A stretch of 64,000 nucleotides of DNA from Flavobacterium pectinovorum (lineage in GTDB: Bacteria > Bacteroidota > Bacteroidia > Flavobacteriales > Flavobacteriaceae), in contig NZ_RCZH01000010.1 in the NCBI RefSeq assembly GCF_006438875.1, forward strand, positions 136,758 through 200,757, given 5' to 3'. Shown in pieces: positions 18,295 to 26,862 of the stretch (the first letter of the stretch is position 1; every line of letters begins with the position of its first letter). The position numbers and the translations under genes are program-made. Below the pieces are notes generated by a model. It was not told the origin of the DNA and did not search any database. It saw nothing but the letters and a program-made list of their open reading frames with translations.

Positions 18295-19662
18295 TCAAAA
18301 TTTAAACTGTGCTGTCAAAGCTGCATAAAAATAATCTTTTCCTGTACCAACTTCTTTTAAGAATGCTCCGGCATCAAACCAGCCGGTTTCTAATGTGAAT
18401 GATAGAAAATCATTTGCGGTATAATCTAAATTTGCAATTAATTGAGAACCTATAAAACGTTCTGTCGTATCTTTTCCTGAATACAATAATTGCATATTTG
18501 GAGCGTATAAACCATCACTTAAAGATTGTCTCCAAAAAATATCATAATCAAATCCAAGTCCTAATTTTTCAGTTAAAGTAAAATTAATAGAAGGATGAAT
18601 ATCAATTAAATTGGATGGACCAATTAAAGCAACCAATCCAAAATAAGCGCCTCTGGGATATAAGGGATTAAAGGTTTCTAAATGATTGTCATCTGAATGT
18701 TTATCTCCTGAAATAATTTCTGTTTTAAGTCCGATTTCGGGACTGAATTTTATATTTTCGAAAGTATAACAAGCAAAAGAAGAAAGTGTCCAGGCTGAAA
18801 TTGTTTTTTGATTTATGGTTCCGAATTGGTATAATCCTTCAAAATCATATTTCCAGCTTCCTTTATTTTTCCAGATTCTGGTTCCAATAGATTGTCTGTT
18901 TTCTTCGCCAATAGCATCATTAAAAACGGCCCTTCTTTTCCATAAACCTAAATAATAGAAATCGATATTCTGAATAAAAGGCACTTTATGAATTACAGTA
19001 TAACTTCCCCAGAATTGAGCATTCTCATTGAAATTATCATTAAAAGTTCCTGTTTTATTAGCAATTGGGTGCGTGTAAAATGCATCAGTTTGCCAGTTGT
19101 TTTTTTTATAAAATAGCTTTACTGCGTCAAAAGCAAGTCGGCTGTTTGGTCCTTCACGAACAGCTATTAAACGCTGCGAACCATACGACATTTCCTGTCT
19201 TCCGGAACGTAATGTAAATCGTTCGTTTGGATTTTTTATAAAATCAATATCTAAAAAAGCCTGATGAAAGTCCAACTGATTTTCGTCAACAGGACTTGGA
19301 TCAATTTTACTGTTGGCTAAACTGCTTTGCAATTCAACAAAAGTTCTGAAAATTCCCAAATGAACATCCGCATGAAGCAGATAACGGGAAAGTAAATAAC
19401 CGTCGCCTTCATCAGAATCATCGCCCCATTTGTCATTTACGGTGTAGGTATATTGTAATCTCGCTTCACCGCCAATAGTAGCGTAATAATGGTCATTTTT
19501 TCCTAACGGAATATACTTGATTTTCTCGTACCAATTTCTGGTAGAATCCTTTAGATAAGTCAAATCATCGTCATATCGCAGCTTTTGAAAAACTGGCTTT
19601 TGTTGTGCATTTGCAGAAAAAATAATTCCCAAAAGCAACAATAATCGGAATAATGTTTTCAT
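18295..19662 (-). CDS. alginate-export-type outer membrane porin, 455 aa
   Basis: Beta-barrel outer-membrane protein. The signal peptide MKTLFRLLLLLGIIFSANAQ is followed by a sequence with the pattern of the Alginate_exp family: LRYDDDLTYLKDSTRNWYEKIKYIPLG, YATIGGEARLQYTYT, LRSGRQEMSYGSQRLIAVREGPNSRLAFDAVKL. It ends in a typical barrel-closing strand with terminal Phe (AALTAQFKF). In Bacteroidota this family is seen with many substrates, so alginate should not be assumed. It follows the amidohydrolase gene on the same strand by about 100 bases, and may supply that pathway with its substrate. Confidence 0.85.
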   Translation of the reverse strand: MKTLFRLLLLLGIIFSANAQQKPVFQKLRYDDDLTYLKDSTRNWYEKIKYIPLGKNDHYYATIGGEARLQYTYTVNDKWGDDSDEGDGYLLSRYLLHADVHLGIFRTFVELQSSLANSKIDPSPVDENQLDFHQAFLDIDFIKNPNERFTLRSGRQEMSYGSQRLIAVREGPNSRLAFDAVKLFYKKNNWQTDAFYTHPIANKTGTFNDNFNENAQFWGSYTVIHKVPFIQNIDFYYLGLWKRRAVFNDAIGEENRQSIGTRIWKNKGSWKYDFEGLYQFGTINQKTISAWTLSSFACYTFENIKFSPEIGLKTEIISGDKHSDDNHLETFNPLYPRGAYFGLVALIGPSNLIDIHPSINFTLTEKLGLGFDYDIFWRQSLSDGLYAPNMQLLYSGKDTTERFIGSQLIANLDYTANDFLSFTLETGWFDAGAFLKEVGTGKDYFYAALTAQFKF

Positions 19663-19761
19663 ATATGTAAAAGTTATTTGTTATTGGTCTTATATGTTAT
19701 CGCCTTTTATTTAATGGTTTTTGCTTTCGCAAAAATCTATTTAGTGGCGATTTCATAATAA

Positions 19762-21546
19762 TTAGTTTTTTTGATATCCACCAAAATAATTTACTGGGCT
19801 CCAATCCGGAATTGCTTTTGGAGTTGGTGCAGCAAATGTTCTAAAAGTATCATTTGCATAAACTACCTTTCCGTTGACAACCGTAAGTTCTGATTCGATG
19901 TTTAAGATTTTCTCTTCGGCAGTGTTGAAATAATCATCAGAAAGTATGGCAAAATCAGCTAGTTTATTTGCTGTCAACATTCCGCGATCTTTTTCTAAAT
20001 TAATCAATTGTGCACTTCCGTAAGTAAAAAGCTTTAGCGCCATAGTTCTGTCCTGAATATTTTCGTCAGCCATATATTTCATGCCGCCGAGAGTTTTTCC
20101 TGTAGTTAACCAATATAAACCAACCCACGGATTGTAACTGGCAACACGAGTTCCGTCAGTTCCCATTCCGACTTTGATTCCCATTGCAAGGATTTTCTTT
20201 AGCGGAACTGTATTTGCAGCAGCGGTTTTACCATATCTTTTGATGAAACTTTCTCCCTGATACGCCATTCTATGCTGAATTGCCAAACCTCCGTTTAAAG
20301 CTTTGATACGTTTTAAATTTTCGTCAGAAACTGTTTCTCCATGATCGAAAAACCATAAAAGTCCTTTTAGTGGAGTTTCTTTATTGATGTCTTCGATAAC
20401 ATTCAAAAAACGGGTAATGCTTTCATTATAAGTTGCGTGAATTCTAAAGGGCCATCTGTTTTTAACCAATAAAGATAAAACTTCTTTTAACTGACCTTCC
20501 ATTGCCGGACTTAATTCTGGTCTTGGTTTATCAAAATTTTCGAAATCTCCGGCACTCATTACCAAATTTTCTCCCGCGCCTTGTGCGTGATATTCTACTT
20601 TATTTTCGTCGTGATCGTCGCAACCTTCACCAATTTCTACCGTGCTGACCCATTTTGAATAGTCATTCAATTCGTTTCCTGCTTTTTGAGCAAACAAATA
20701 ATACGGCATTCTAATCGTAAGTCCGTCGTCTTTGCACAAACCGTTTGTCACGCCGTAGTCGCCAGGAAAGTTTTGAAATCCACCGCCGGCATCAATAATG
20801 GCTGTTACGCCAAGACGATTCATTTCGGTCATAAATTGTTTAGTCGAATTTATTTTTTCGTCAGCAGTTAATTCCGGTAATTTAGAAAGTGTCGAGTATA
20901 AAATAAAAGCATTTGGTTCTGCCACTAATAATCCGGTTGGGTTTCCGTTGGCATCTTTTTCTACAAGTCCGCCATTTGGATTTGGAGTATTGGCGTCAAT
21001 TTTTAAAGCTTCCAATCCGGCTTTATTCAAATAAGCGTGACCGTATAAATGAAGGACAAATGTTGGAACATCGCCTGTAGCTTCGTTTATTTCGGCTAAA
21101 GTTGGTAATCTTTTTTCTTCAAACTGATAGGCATTCCATCCGCCTACAACGCGAACCCATTGTCCTTTTGGAGTTCTTTGTGCTTGTTCTTTTAGCATAG
21201 CCAAAGCTCTTTTTAAAGTACGAACGCCGTCCCAGCGCAATTCGGTATTAAAGAATCTTCCGCCACGGATAATGTGCATATGAGAATCAAATATTCCCGG
21301 AATGATCACTTTTCCTTTGGCATCAATTACAGTTGTGTTTTTGTTTTTTAATTTTAAAATATCGCTGTTTTTTCCGATTTTCAGGATTTTTCCATCGGCA
21401 ACAGCCATAGCTTCGACAATTGTATTTTTGTCGTCAAGCGTATGAATAACAGCATGATGAACGATAAGTGTGGCACTTTTGCCTTGAGCAAAAATAGGAA
21501 GGGAGAGAATTAAAAGTAATGCTGGTAATATGGTTTTTAGTTTCAT
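19762..21546 (-). CDS. exported YtcJ-like metal-dependent amidohydrolase, 594 aa
   Basis: Amidohydrolase-superfamily enzyme of the YtcJ group. After the signal peptide MKLKTILPALLLILSLPIFA comes the composite beta-domain (ATLIVHHAVIHTLDDKNTIVEAMAVADGKI) and then the metal motif DSHMH (His89, His91). Later signatures include RIHATYNESI, FDHGETV and MGTDGTRVASYNPW; the last holds the conserved Asp. The C-terminus DFAILSDDYFNTAEEKI is usual for the family. Because of the signal it acts in the periplasm. The substrate is an amide or similar compound but is not identifiable. Transcribed with isochorismatase-like and porin genes, forming a probable small-molecule hydrolysis cluster. Confidence 0.88.
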   Translation of the reverse strand: MKLKTILPALLLILSLPIFAQGKSATLIVHHAVIHTLDDKNTIVEAMAVADGKILKIGKNSDILKLKNKNTTVIDAKGKVIIPGIFDSHMHIIRGGRFFNTELRWDGVRTLKRALAMLKEQAQRTPKGQWVRVVGGWNAYQFEEKRLPTLAEINEATGDVPTFVLHLYGHAYLNKAGLEALKIDANTPNPNGGLVEKDANGNPTGLLVAEPNAFILYSTLSKLPELTADEKINSTKQFMTEMNRLGVTAIIDAGGGFQNFPGDYGVTNGLCKDDGLTIRMPYYLFAQKAGNELNDYSKWVSTVEIGEGCDDHDENKVEYHAQGAGENLVMSAGDFENFDKPRPELSPAMEGQLKEVLSLLVKNRWPFRIHATYNESITRFLNVIEDINKETPLKGLLWFFDHGETVSDENLKRIKALNGGLAIQHRMAYQGESFIKRYGKTAAANTVPLKKILAMGIKVGMGTDGTRVASYNPWVGLYWLTTGKTLGGMKYMADENIQDRTMALKLFTYGSAQLINLEKDRGMLTANKLADFAILSDDYFNTAEEKILNIESELTVVNGKVVYANDTFRTFAAPTPKAIPDWSPVNYFGGYQKN

Positions 21547-21682
21547 GATCTTGGGTTTATAAGGTTTTGGGTAGATTTAATTAAAAATTGAGAATTAAAA
21601 ATTAAAATGTTTCTATGTGTTTAATTTTGTCACGCAGATTTAGCAGATTTTTAATTTTTAATTCTCAATTTTTAATTTATAA

Positions 21683-22372
21683 TTAATGTTTAAGCATTTC
21701 GTGAGCATATTGAATACCTACGCCATAAGCACCACCATATTTCTTAGCAAGATCAGTAACGGCTACATAAGTTTCCTGACGTGCCCAATCGCGTTGTAAT
21801 TCCAGTAAATATTGCAATGAAGTTATTGGGTGAGCACCTGCCTGAACCATACGAGTTATCGCCATTTCATGCGCTTCTTTAGAAACGTCTGCACTTGCAT
21901 CGGTGATTACATAAACATCATAACCTTCACTGATTGCTGATAATGTTGGTCCAACGATACAAACGCTTGTCCATAAACCTCCAAAGACGATTTTCTTTTT
22001 GCCTTTTCCAGTGATGGCTTTGTATGCAGGAGCATCTTCCCAGGTATTCATTGAGGTACGGTCAATATAATTTGAAGTTTTTTGTGGATAAAATTCTTCA
22101 ATTTCGCGGAAAACAGGTCCGCTGAATGATTTTTCGGCTACGGTTGTTACAATTGTGGGAACATTAAATATTTTTGAAGCCCCGGCTACCAAAGCGGTAT
22201 TGTTGCGAAGTTGGTCAATTGGAGTACTTCCTACGGCAAATGCCATTTGGCTTTCGTAATCAATAAGAACCAAAGTATGGTTTGTTGGACTTAATAATGC
22301 CGGGCTTGGTTTTTGGGCAAAGCCAATAAATGTTACTACTATTAAAACTGCTGTTAAGATTAATTTTTTCAT
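21683..22372 (-). CDS. isochorismatase-like (YcaC-type) hydrolase with signal peptide, 229 aa
   Basis: Cysteine hydrolase of the isochorismatase-like family. The signal peptide MKKLILTAVLIVVTFIGFAQ precedes the domain, unusual since most relatives are cytosolic. The catalytic Asp is in TLVLIDYESQMAF, the Lys in GKGKKKIVF and the nucleophile Cys in GGLWTSVCIVGPTLSA, the YcaC-like form of the triad. The C-terminus includes a WARQETY segment conserved in YcaC relatives. Physiological substrate unknown. It lies between the small receiver-like gene and the amidohydrolase on the same strand. Between them is another repeat-bearing spacer (21547-21682). Confidence 0.87.
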   Translation of the reverse strand: MKKLILTAVLIVVTFIGFAQKPSPALLSPTNHTLVLIDYESQMAFAVGSTPIDQLRNNTALVAGASKIFNVPTIVTTVAEKSFSGPVFREIEEFYPQKTSNYIDRTSMNTWEDAPAYKAITGKGKKKIVFGGLWTSVCIVGPTLSAISEGYDVYVITDASADVSKEAHEMAITRMVQAGAHPITSLQYLLELQRDWARQETYVAVTDLAKKYGGAYGVGIQYAHEMLKH

Positions 22373-22592
22373 GATAATGTAATTTTGTTTGTTATTAAAA
22401 AGGTTTTTAAAATTTGTATTCAGTTTGATTTTCAGTTTATTGCGTTCAAAAGCAGTGCCTTGTTTGTAAGGCGTTGATTTTAAACGATTTTTTAAAAAAA
22501 GGCAATAGTGATTTTAACGATATATCGTCAACGATTAGGCGATCTTCGTAAATGTGTTAATAAAAAGGCATTGATGTGAAAAATTTGGGTAC

Positions 22593-22916
22593 CTAAATTT
22601 TTCCTTTAAGATATAATCTGTGTTCGATTTCTGATTTTAGTAAACCGCTTCCGCCGCCAAAATGTTCTATAACTTCGACATTGGGTTGTTCTTTTAAACA
22701 GAAAAGGGTAAACTCTTTTTCGACATGATCTTCGATTCCGGAACTCAATAGAACAATATCGATTTTGTGATTTTGAAAATATTCTTCCGCCAGCTTTTCG
22801 TCACTAAAGTCAACTGCATTCCAATTTTCGTATGCATTTACCAATCTAAGTAAGATCTCCAAAATAGGCTGGTTTTTTCCGAGTATTAAGAATTCAAATG
22901 TTTTCATTTTTTTCAT
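22593..22916 (-). CDS. degenerate receiver-like small protein, 107 aa
   Basis: The pattern resembles a response-regulator receiver: FEFLILGKNQPILEILLRLVNAY, then HKIDIVLLSSGI where a phospho-acceptor Asp would be expected but Ser is found, then a C-terminal EHRLYLKG. So it looks like a receiver fold without a phosphorylation site. Met4 (KTFEF) is an equally good start. It is upstream of the isochorismatase gene with a 220-base gap that contains a perfect palindrome, ACGATATATCGT (22517-22528). No function can be assigned. Confidence 0.55.
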   Translation of the reverse strand: MKKMKTFEFLILGKNQPILEILLRLVNAYENWNAVDFSDEKLAEEYFQNHKIDIVLLSSGIEDHVEKEFTLFCLKEQPNVEVIEHFGGGSGLLKSEIEHRLYLKGKI

Positions 22917-23670
22917 TTTTTAGGTTCTTTAAAAAAAAGATTCTAAGTTTCTAAGATACTGAGTCGCTAAGTTTTTAATCTTTTTAGATCTTATCAGAAC
23001 TTCTATTTTACTTGACAAATTTATTATTTATAAAACCAATTAAACTTAATCTAGAATAAGTTCTTATTTAGTTTCTAAGATTCTGAGCTTTTGTCGATTT
23101 TTAAACTCAGTGCCTTAGTAACTTAGTCACTCAGTAACTAAAAAAAACTAATTTACCTGACAAATGTATTTCAGAAATTATAGTTTTCAACTTAATCTAG
23201 AACAAGAAATCTTTGCGACAAATCTTAGCAACCTTAAAAAGAACATATAATTTATTTAGCAAATGTATTTCAGAAGTTATAGTTTTCAACTTAATCTGGA
23301 ACAAGAAATCTTGGTCTTAATAGCTATCGTGTTAGTCTTAGGAATTTAAATTAACAATAGGTTAAAGTCTTAGTAACCTAGAACCTAAGTACTGAAGCAT
23401 CGGCATAGTGCAACAAAAAATAAACTTTTGTTAAAAAATATTCCTAACTAAATCGCAAACAATAGATTATATTTTTTAGGAGATAAAAAAGTGATTTTTT
23501 TTAGTAAAATGAGGAAAGCCGTAATGAAGTCATAAAAGTAGCTTGTAGCTTTGTGGTATAGAAATCAGAGGATATAATGTTTTTGCCTTTTTTAAACATC
23601 ATATTGATTCTATGGTTAAAACTGTTTTTGGAGAAACAATTTTTTTATTACAATGAAAATTGGGCGTATT
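22917..23670. other. about 750-base gene-free region with direct repeats
   Basis: No credible coding sequence. Two near-identical stretches of about 60 bases, 23152-23212 and 23251-23312, share AGTTTTCAACTTAATCT and flanking sequence; a more diverged third copy is at 23008-23062. Between them are degenerate AGATTCTAAG / CTTAGTAACTTAG / TCAGTAACTA words that can pair with each other. The remainder (23313-23670) shows nothing I can name. Confidence 0.6.
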
Positions 23671-23673
23671 CAT

Positions 23674-23777
23674 TTGATCGTGGGTAGGTTTGTATAAATT
23701 TGCAAGAGTACAACACTGTCTAATTTTTATAGGGTTTTTAGATTTGGTTTTTTAACTGATTCTAAAAACCCTTTTTT
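23674..23777 (+). ncRNA. candidate small RNA: consensus promoter followed closely by a terminator
   Basis: TTG (23674-23676), an 18-base gap and TAAATTTG (23695-23702) match the flavobacterial promoter consensus. About 30 bases later is a strong rho-independent terminator: GGGTTTTTAGA (23732-23742) paired with TCTAAAAACCC (23761-23771) and then TTTTTT. No open reading frame fits between them and no plus-strand gene precedes them, so a transcript of about 70 nt starting near 23709 is predicted. Confidence 0.4.
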
Positions 23778-23789
23778 GTTTTTAGCCAC

Positions 23790-23907
23790 TCCCGATAGCT
23801 ATCGGGATAAAATGATTTTATGGATTGTTATTTGTGTAAAATTGTTGCCACGAATTCCACCAATTTACACTAATTTAATTCGTGTTTATTCGCGAAATTA
23901 GTGGCAA
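23790..23907. repeat. TCCCGATAGCTATCGGGA palindrome and GCCACGAATT inverted repeat
   Basis: TCCCGATAGCTATCGGGA (23790-23807) is identical to the palindrome heading each unit of the 45.4-kb tandem array and is also preceded by CAC and followed by TAAA. Next to it TTGCCACGAATT (23845-23856) pairs with AATTAGTGGCAA (23896-23907) with one mismatch, just after the esterase stop codon. Confidence 0.85.
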
Positions 23908-23920
23908 AATCATTTATATG

Positions 23921-24874
23921 TTAATTTTTATACCCATGAGTTTTCAGCCATTCTTCGCAATCTCTGGTCCAGTATTTACTGCTATCGTTAACGCCTAAAC
24001 CAAAACCATGTCCGCCTTTTTCGTAAATATGCATTTCTGCCGAAACTCCATTTTTTTTGAGCGCTAAGTAATAGTTAATACTGTTTTCGGGCAAAACCAC
24101 CGTATCATCTGTAGCATGAATCAGGAAAGTTGGCGGCGTTTGTGCGGTTACTTTTTTTTCATTAGAAAAAGAATCTATTAATTCCTGTGAAGGATTATTG
24201 CCTAATAAACTTGTTTGTGAACCTTTATGGGTAATGTCATTTTGCATAGAAATTACAGGATAAATCAAAAGAGAGAAATCTGGTCTTGCACTTACTTTTA
24301 ATGTTGATTCGTACACTTTATCGTCATAGTGAGTTGCTAGAGTCGAAGCCAAATGTCCGCCTGCAGAGAATCCTAAAACACCAATTTTATTTGGATCAAT
24401 ATTCCATTTTGCAGCATTTTGGCGTACATAGCGTACTGCTTGCTGGGCATCTTGTAATGGTCCAATGTTTTTGTTTGTCATGATTAAATCACTTGGTAAA
24501 CGATATTTTAAAACAAATGCTGTAATACCTAAACTATTAAACCATTCAGCTACTTTAACTCCTTCTTTATCATAAGCCAAATGCTGATATCCTCCGCCTG
24601 GAAGAATAATTACAGAGGTTCCATTAGGTTTTGTTTTATTAGGAAGATAAACAGTTAAAGTTGGAGTTTTAACCAAACTAATGCTTTCTATTGTTCCATT
24701 CGAAATGTTTAGGCCAACATTTTCCCGATAATTTAAATCTTCAATTTCTCCTGGAATTTTATCCCAAAGTGGTATTGGTTGAAAATTTTGTGCTTGTAAA
24801 GAATTCATAAGTGCTAAAAACAGTGTCGGAATTAGTAGTGCTTTCTTGAATAATTGGTTTTTTAATTTTTTCAA
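23921..24874 (-). CDS. exported alpha/beta-hydrolase, probable carbohydrate esterase, 317 aa
   Basis: Probably removes acyl groups from polysaccharide. The signal peptide covers about residues 1-28 (ending SLQAQ). Oxyanion motif LPGGGYQHLAYDKEG, nucleophile in GFSAGG (Ser170), catalytic Asp in IHATDDTVV and His in GGHGFG are all present, as in BD-FAE/acetyl-esterase-like enzymes. It is divergent from exuT and at the edge of the pectin locus, so acetylated pectin or side-chain esters are the likely target; this is inferred from context. No operator palindrome was seen on its side of the intergenic region. Confidence 0.8.
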   Translation of the reverse strand: MKKLKNQLFKKALLIPTLFLALMNSLQAQNFQPIPLWDKIPGEIEDLNYRENVGLNISNGTIESISLVKTPTLTVYLPNKTKPNGTSVIILPGGGYQHLAYDKEGVKVAEWFNSLGITAFVLKYRLPSDLIMTNKNIGPLQDAQQAVRYVRQNAAKWNIDPNKIGVLGFSAGGHLASTLATHYDDKVYESTLKVSARPDFSLLIYPVISMQNDITHKGSQTSLLGNNPSQELIDSFSNEKKVTAQTPPTFLIHATDDTVVLPENSINYYLALKKNGVSAEMHIYEKGGHGFGLGVNDSSKYWTRDCEEWLKTHGYKN

Positions 24875-25157
24875 TTTTAAAAGTATTTAGGGTTGTTGCA
24901 ATCGGGTTGTAATTTACTTTATAAAAGTTGATTTAAGTTGTAAAATCTTTAAAAATAAATTCATTTTTCGAATATTAAAAAACAAATCAAAAAGAGCTTG
25001 CAAAAGACTTGCTTTTAACACTGTTTTTCAAGGATAAATATGGTTTTTTATAAAAAATACGATTTAACAAATATATTGTTTAATATGTAATTATGGTTTA
25101 ATTTTTTTGTGTGATGTGTTTATTTATTGACTTAAATTAATTTTTTATATAAATTAT

Positions 25158-25201
25158 TTGGAATATAAAGATTTAAAAGTATATTTGTGCAATCGATTAC
25201 A
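25158..25201 (+). promoter_or_regulatory. exuT promoter with LacI-type operator
   Basis: TTG (25158-25160), 19 bases, TATATTTG (25180-25187): a full match to the flavobacterial promoter consensus. The operator TGCAATCGATTACA (25188-25201) follows directly and would cover the transcription start. Identical to the site before kduI and one base from the palindrome before the first GH28 gene. Confidence 0.75.
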
Positions 25202-25306
25202 TTATTTCTTTTTTTATTGAATTTGAATCTATGGATTTAATTATTCTTTGAAGAAATAATGAAATTGAAAGACCAAAAACCACAAATTTTATAATAAATC
25301 AGTACC

Positions 25307-26776
25307 ATGAGTCAATTACATGCAGTTATTATGAGCGAAACTAAAAAAACTACAGGAAAGTACCGTTGGAGTATTTGCGCATTGCTTTTTTTTGCAACCA
25401 CAATCAATTATTTAGACAGACAAGTGCTTTCTTTGACATGGAGCGATTTTATTGCACCTGAATTTCATTGGACAAATAATGATTATGGAAATATCACAGC
25501 ATTATTTTCTATATTTTATGCGGTTTCTTTATTGTTTGCGGGACGCTTTGTGGATTGGTTAGATACTAAAAAAGGATTTCTTTGGGCGATCGGGATTTGG
25601 TCTTTCGGAGCTTGTTTGCATGCATTTTGCGGTATTGCAACAGCAGGATATATTACAGGAAATTGGTTTATTGGTTTTGAAGTGGCTAAAGATGCTATTC
25701 ATTTGATAAAAGACACCGGATTGGTAATTAATGTAAGTGTTACATTGTTCATTTTTGCCCGTTTTGTTTTGGCAATTGGTGAAGCTGGAAATTTTCCTGC
25801 GGCGATCAAAACAACAGCAGAATATTTTCCTAAAAAAGACAGAGCTTTTTCTACTAGTATTTTCAATGCCGGCGCTACTGTAGGCGCATTGGCAGCTCCA
25901 ATATCAATTCCTTTTATTGCGAAATCTTTTGGTTGGGAAATGTCATTTATTATAATTGGTGCGCTTGGTTTTATCTGGATGGGATTTTGGGTTTTTATGT
26001 ATGATAAACCGGAAAAACATTCAAAAGTTTCAGCTGCTGAATTAGAATATATACAACAAGATGTTATCGCAGATAGTAAATTAGTAGGATATGTGCCTGA
26101 AACAGATGCAAAAGTATCCTTTGCAGATTGTTTTAAATACAAACAAACATGGGCTTTTGCTTTTGGTAAATTCATGACAGATGGTGTTTGGTGGTTCTTT
26201 TTATTCTGGACACCTGCCTATTTAAGTTCGGTTTACGGAATGGATTCAACCCAATCAGCTTTGCCATTATTCGTGCTGTATTTGATTACACTCCTCTCTA
26301 TTATTGGAGGTTGGTTACCCACTTATTTTGTGGAGAAAAAAGGAATGAATCCGTACGAAGGAAGAATGAGAGCGATGTTGATTTTTGCGTTTTTCCCAAT
26401 ATTAGCATTATTTGCACAGCCACTTGGATATATAAGCTATTGGTTACCAGTAATTATTATTGGTATTTCACTTGCAGCACATCAATCTTGGTCGGCAAAT
26501 ATTTTTACAACAGTAGGCGATATGTTTCCTAAAAAAGCAATCGCAACTATTACCGGAATTGGCGGTTTAGCCGGAGGTGTTGGTTCTACTATAATCAATA
26601 AAGGATCAGGTTTGTTATTCGACTATAGCAAAGAAACCAATATGTCTTTCATGGGCTTTAAAGGTATTGAAGCGGGATACTTTATCATTTTCTCCATTTG
26701 CGCCGTTTGTTACTTAACTGGTTGGTGCGTGATGAAAGCATTAGTACCTAAATACAGACCAATAACGGATTTATAA
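25307..26776 (+). CDS. exuT: MFS hexuronate transporter, 489 aa
   Basis: Imports galacturonate/glucuronate into the cytoplasm. Twelve-helix major facilitator of the ExuT/anion:cation symporter type: the signature YRWSICALLFFATTINYLDRQVLSLTWSDF at the N-terminus is characteristic. Also seen are FARFVLAIGEAGNFPAAIKTTAEYFPKKDRAFSTSIFNAGATVGAL and, in the second half, HQSWSANIFTTVGDMFPKKAIATITGIGGLAGGVGS. Met9 (MSETKK) is an alternative start. It leads the catabolic block with kduI downstream, and its promoter carries the predicted LacI operator. Confidence 0.92.
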   Translation: MSQLHAVIMSETKKTTGKYRWSICALLFFATTINYLDRQVLSLTWSDFIAPEFHWTNNDYGNITALFSIFYAVSLLFAGRFVDWLDTKKGFLWAIGIWSFGACLHAFCGIATAGYITGNWFIGFEVAKDAIHLIKDTGLVINVSVTLFIFARFVLAIGEAGNFPAAIKTTAEYFPKKDRAFSTSIFNAGATVGALAAPISIPFIAKSFGWEMSFIIIGALGFIWMGFWVFMYDKPEKHSKVSAAELEYIQQDVIADSKLVGYVPETDAKVSFADCFKYKQTWAFAFGKFMTDGVWWFFLFWTPAYLSSVYGMDSTQSALPLFVLYLITLLSIIGGWLPTYFVEKKGMNPYEGRMRAMLIFAFFPILALFAQPLGYISYWLPVIIIGISLAAHQSWSANIFTTVGDMFPKKAIATITGIGGLAGGVGSTIINKGSGLLFDYSKETNMSFMGFKGIEAGYFIIFSICAVCYLTGWCVMKALVPKYRPITDL

Positions 26777-26827
26777 GATTTCGCAAATTTTTATAACGAA
26801 TCTAAAAGGTATTTTAAAATAATAATT

Positions 26828-26849
26828 TACTTTTGTGCAATCGATTACA
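26828..26849 (+). promoter_or_regulatory. kduI promoter element and LacI-type operator
   Basis: TACTTTTG (26828-26835) fits the -7 consensus and is followed at once by TGCAATCGATTACA (26836-26849), 13 bases before the kduI ATG. I do not see a clear -33 TTG at the right distance. The layout copies that of the exuT promoter. Confidence 0.65.
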
Positions 26850-26862
26850 TTAAAATAAAATT

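Noticed and set aside
18295..19662. Alginate uptake function for the porin
   Set aside because: The family name is historical; no alginate lyase or related gene is nearby, so no substrate was assigned.
23008..23312. Possible CRISPR-like direct repeats
   Set aside because: Only three diverged copies at irregular spacing and no cas genes nearby.
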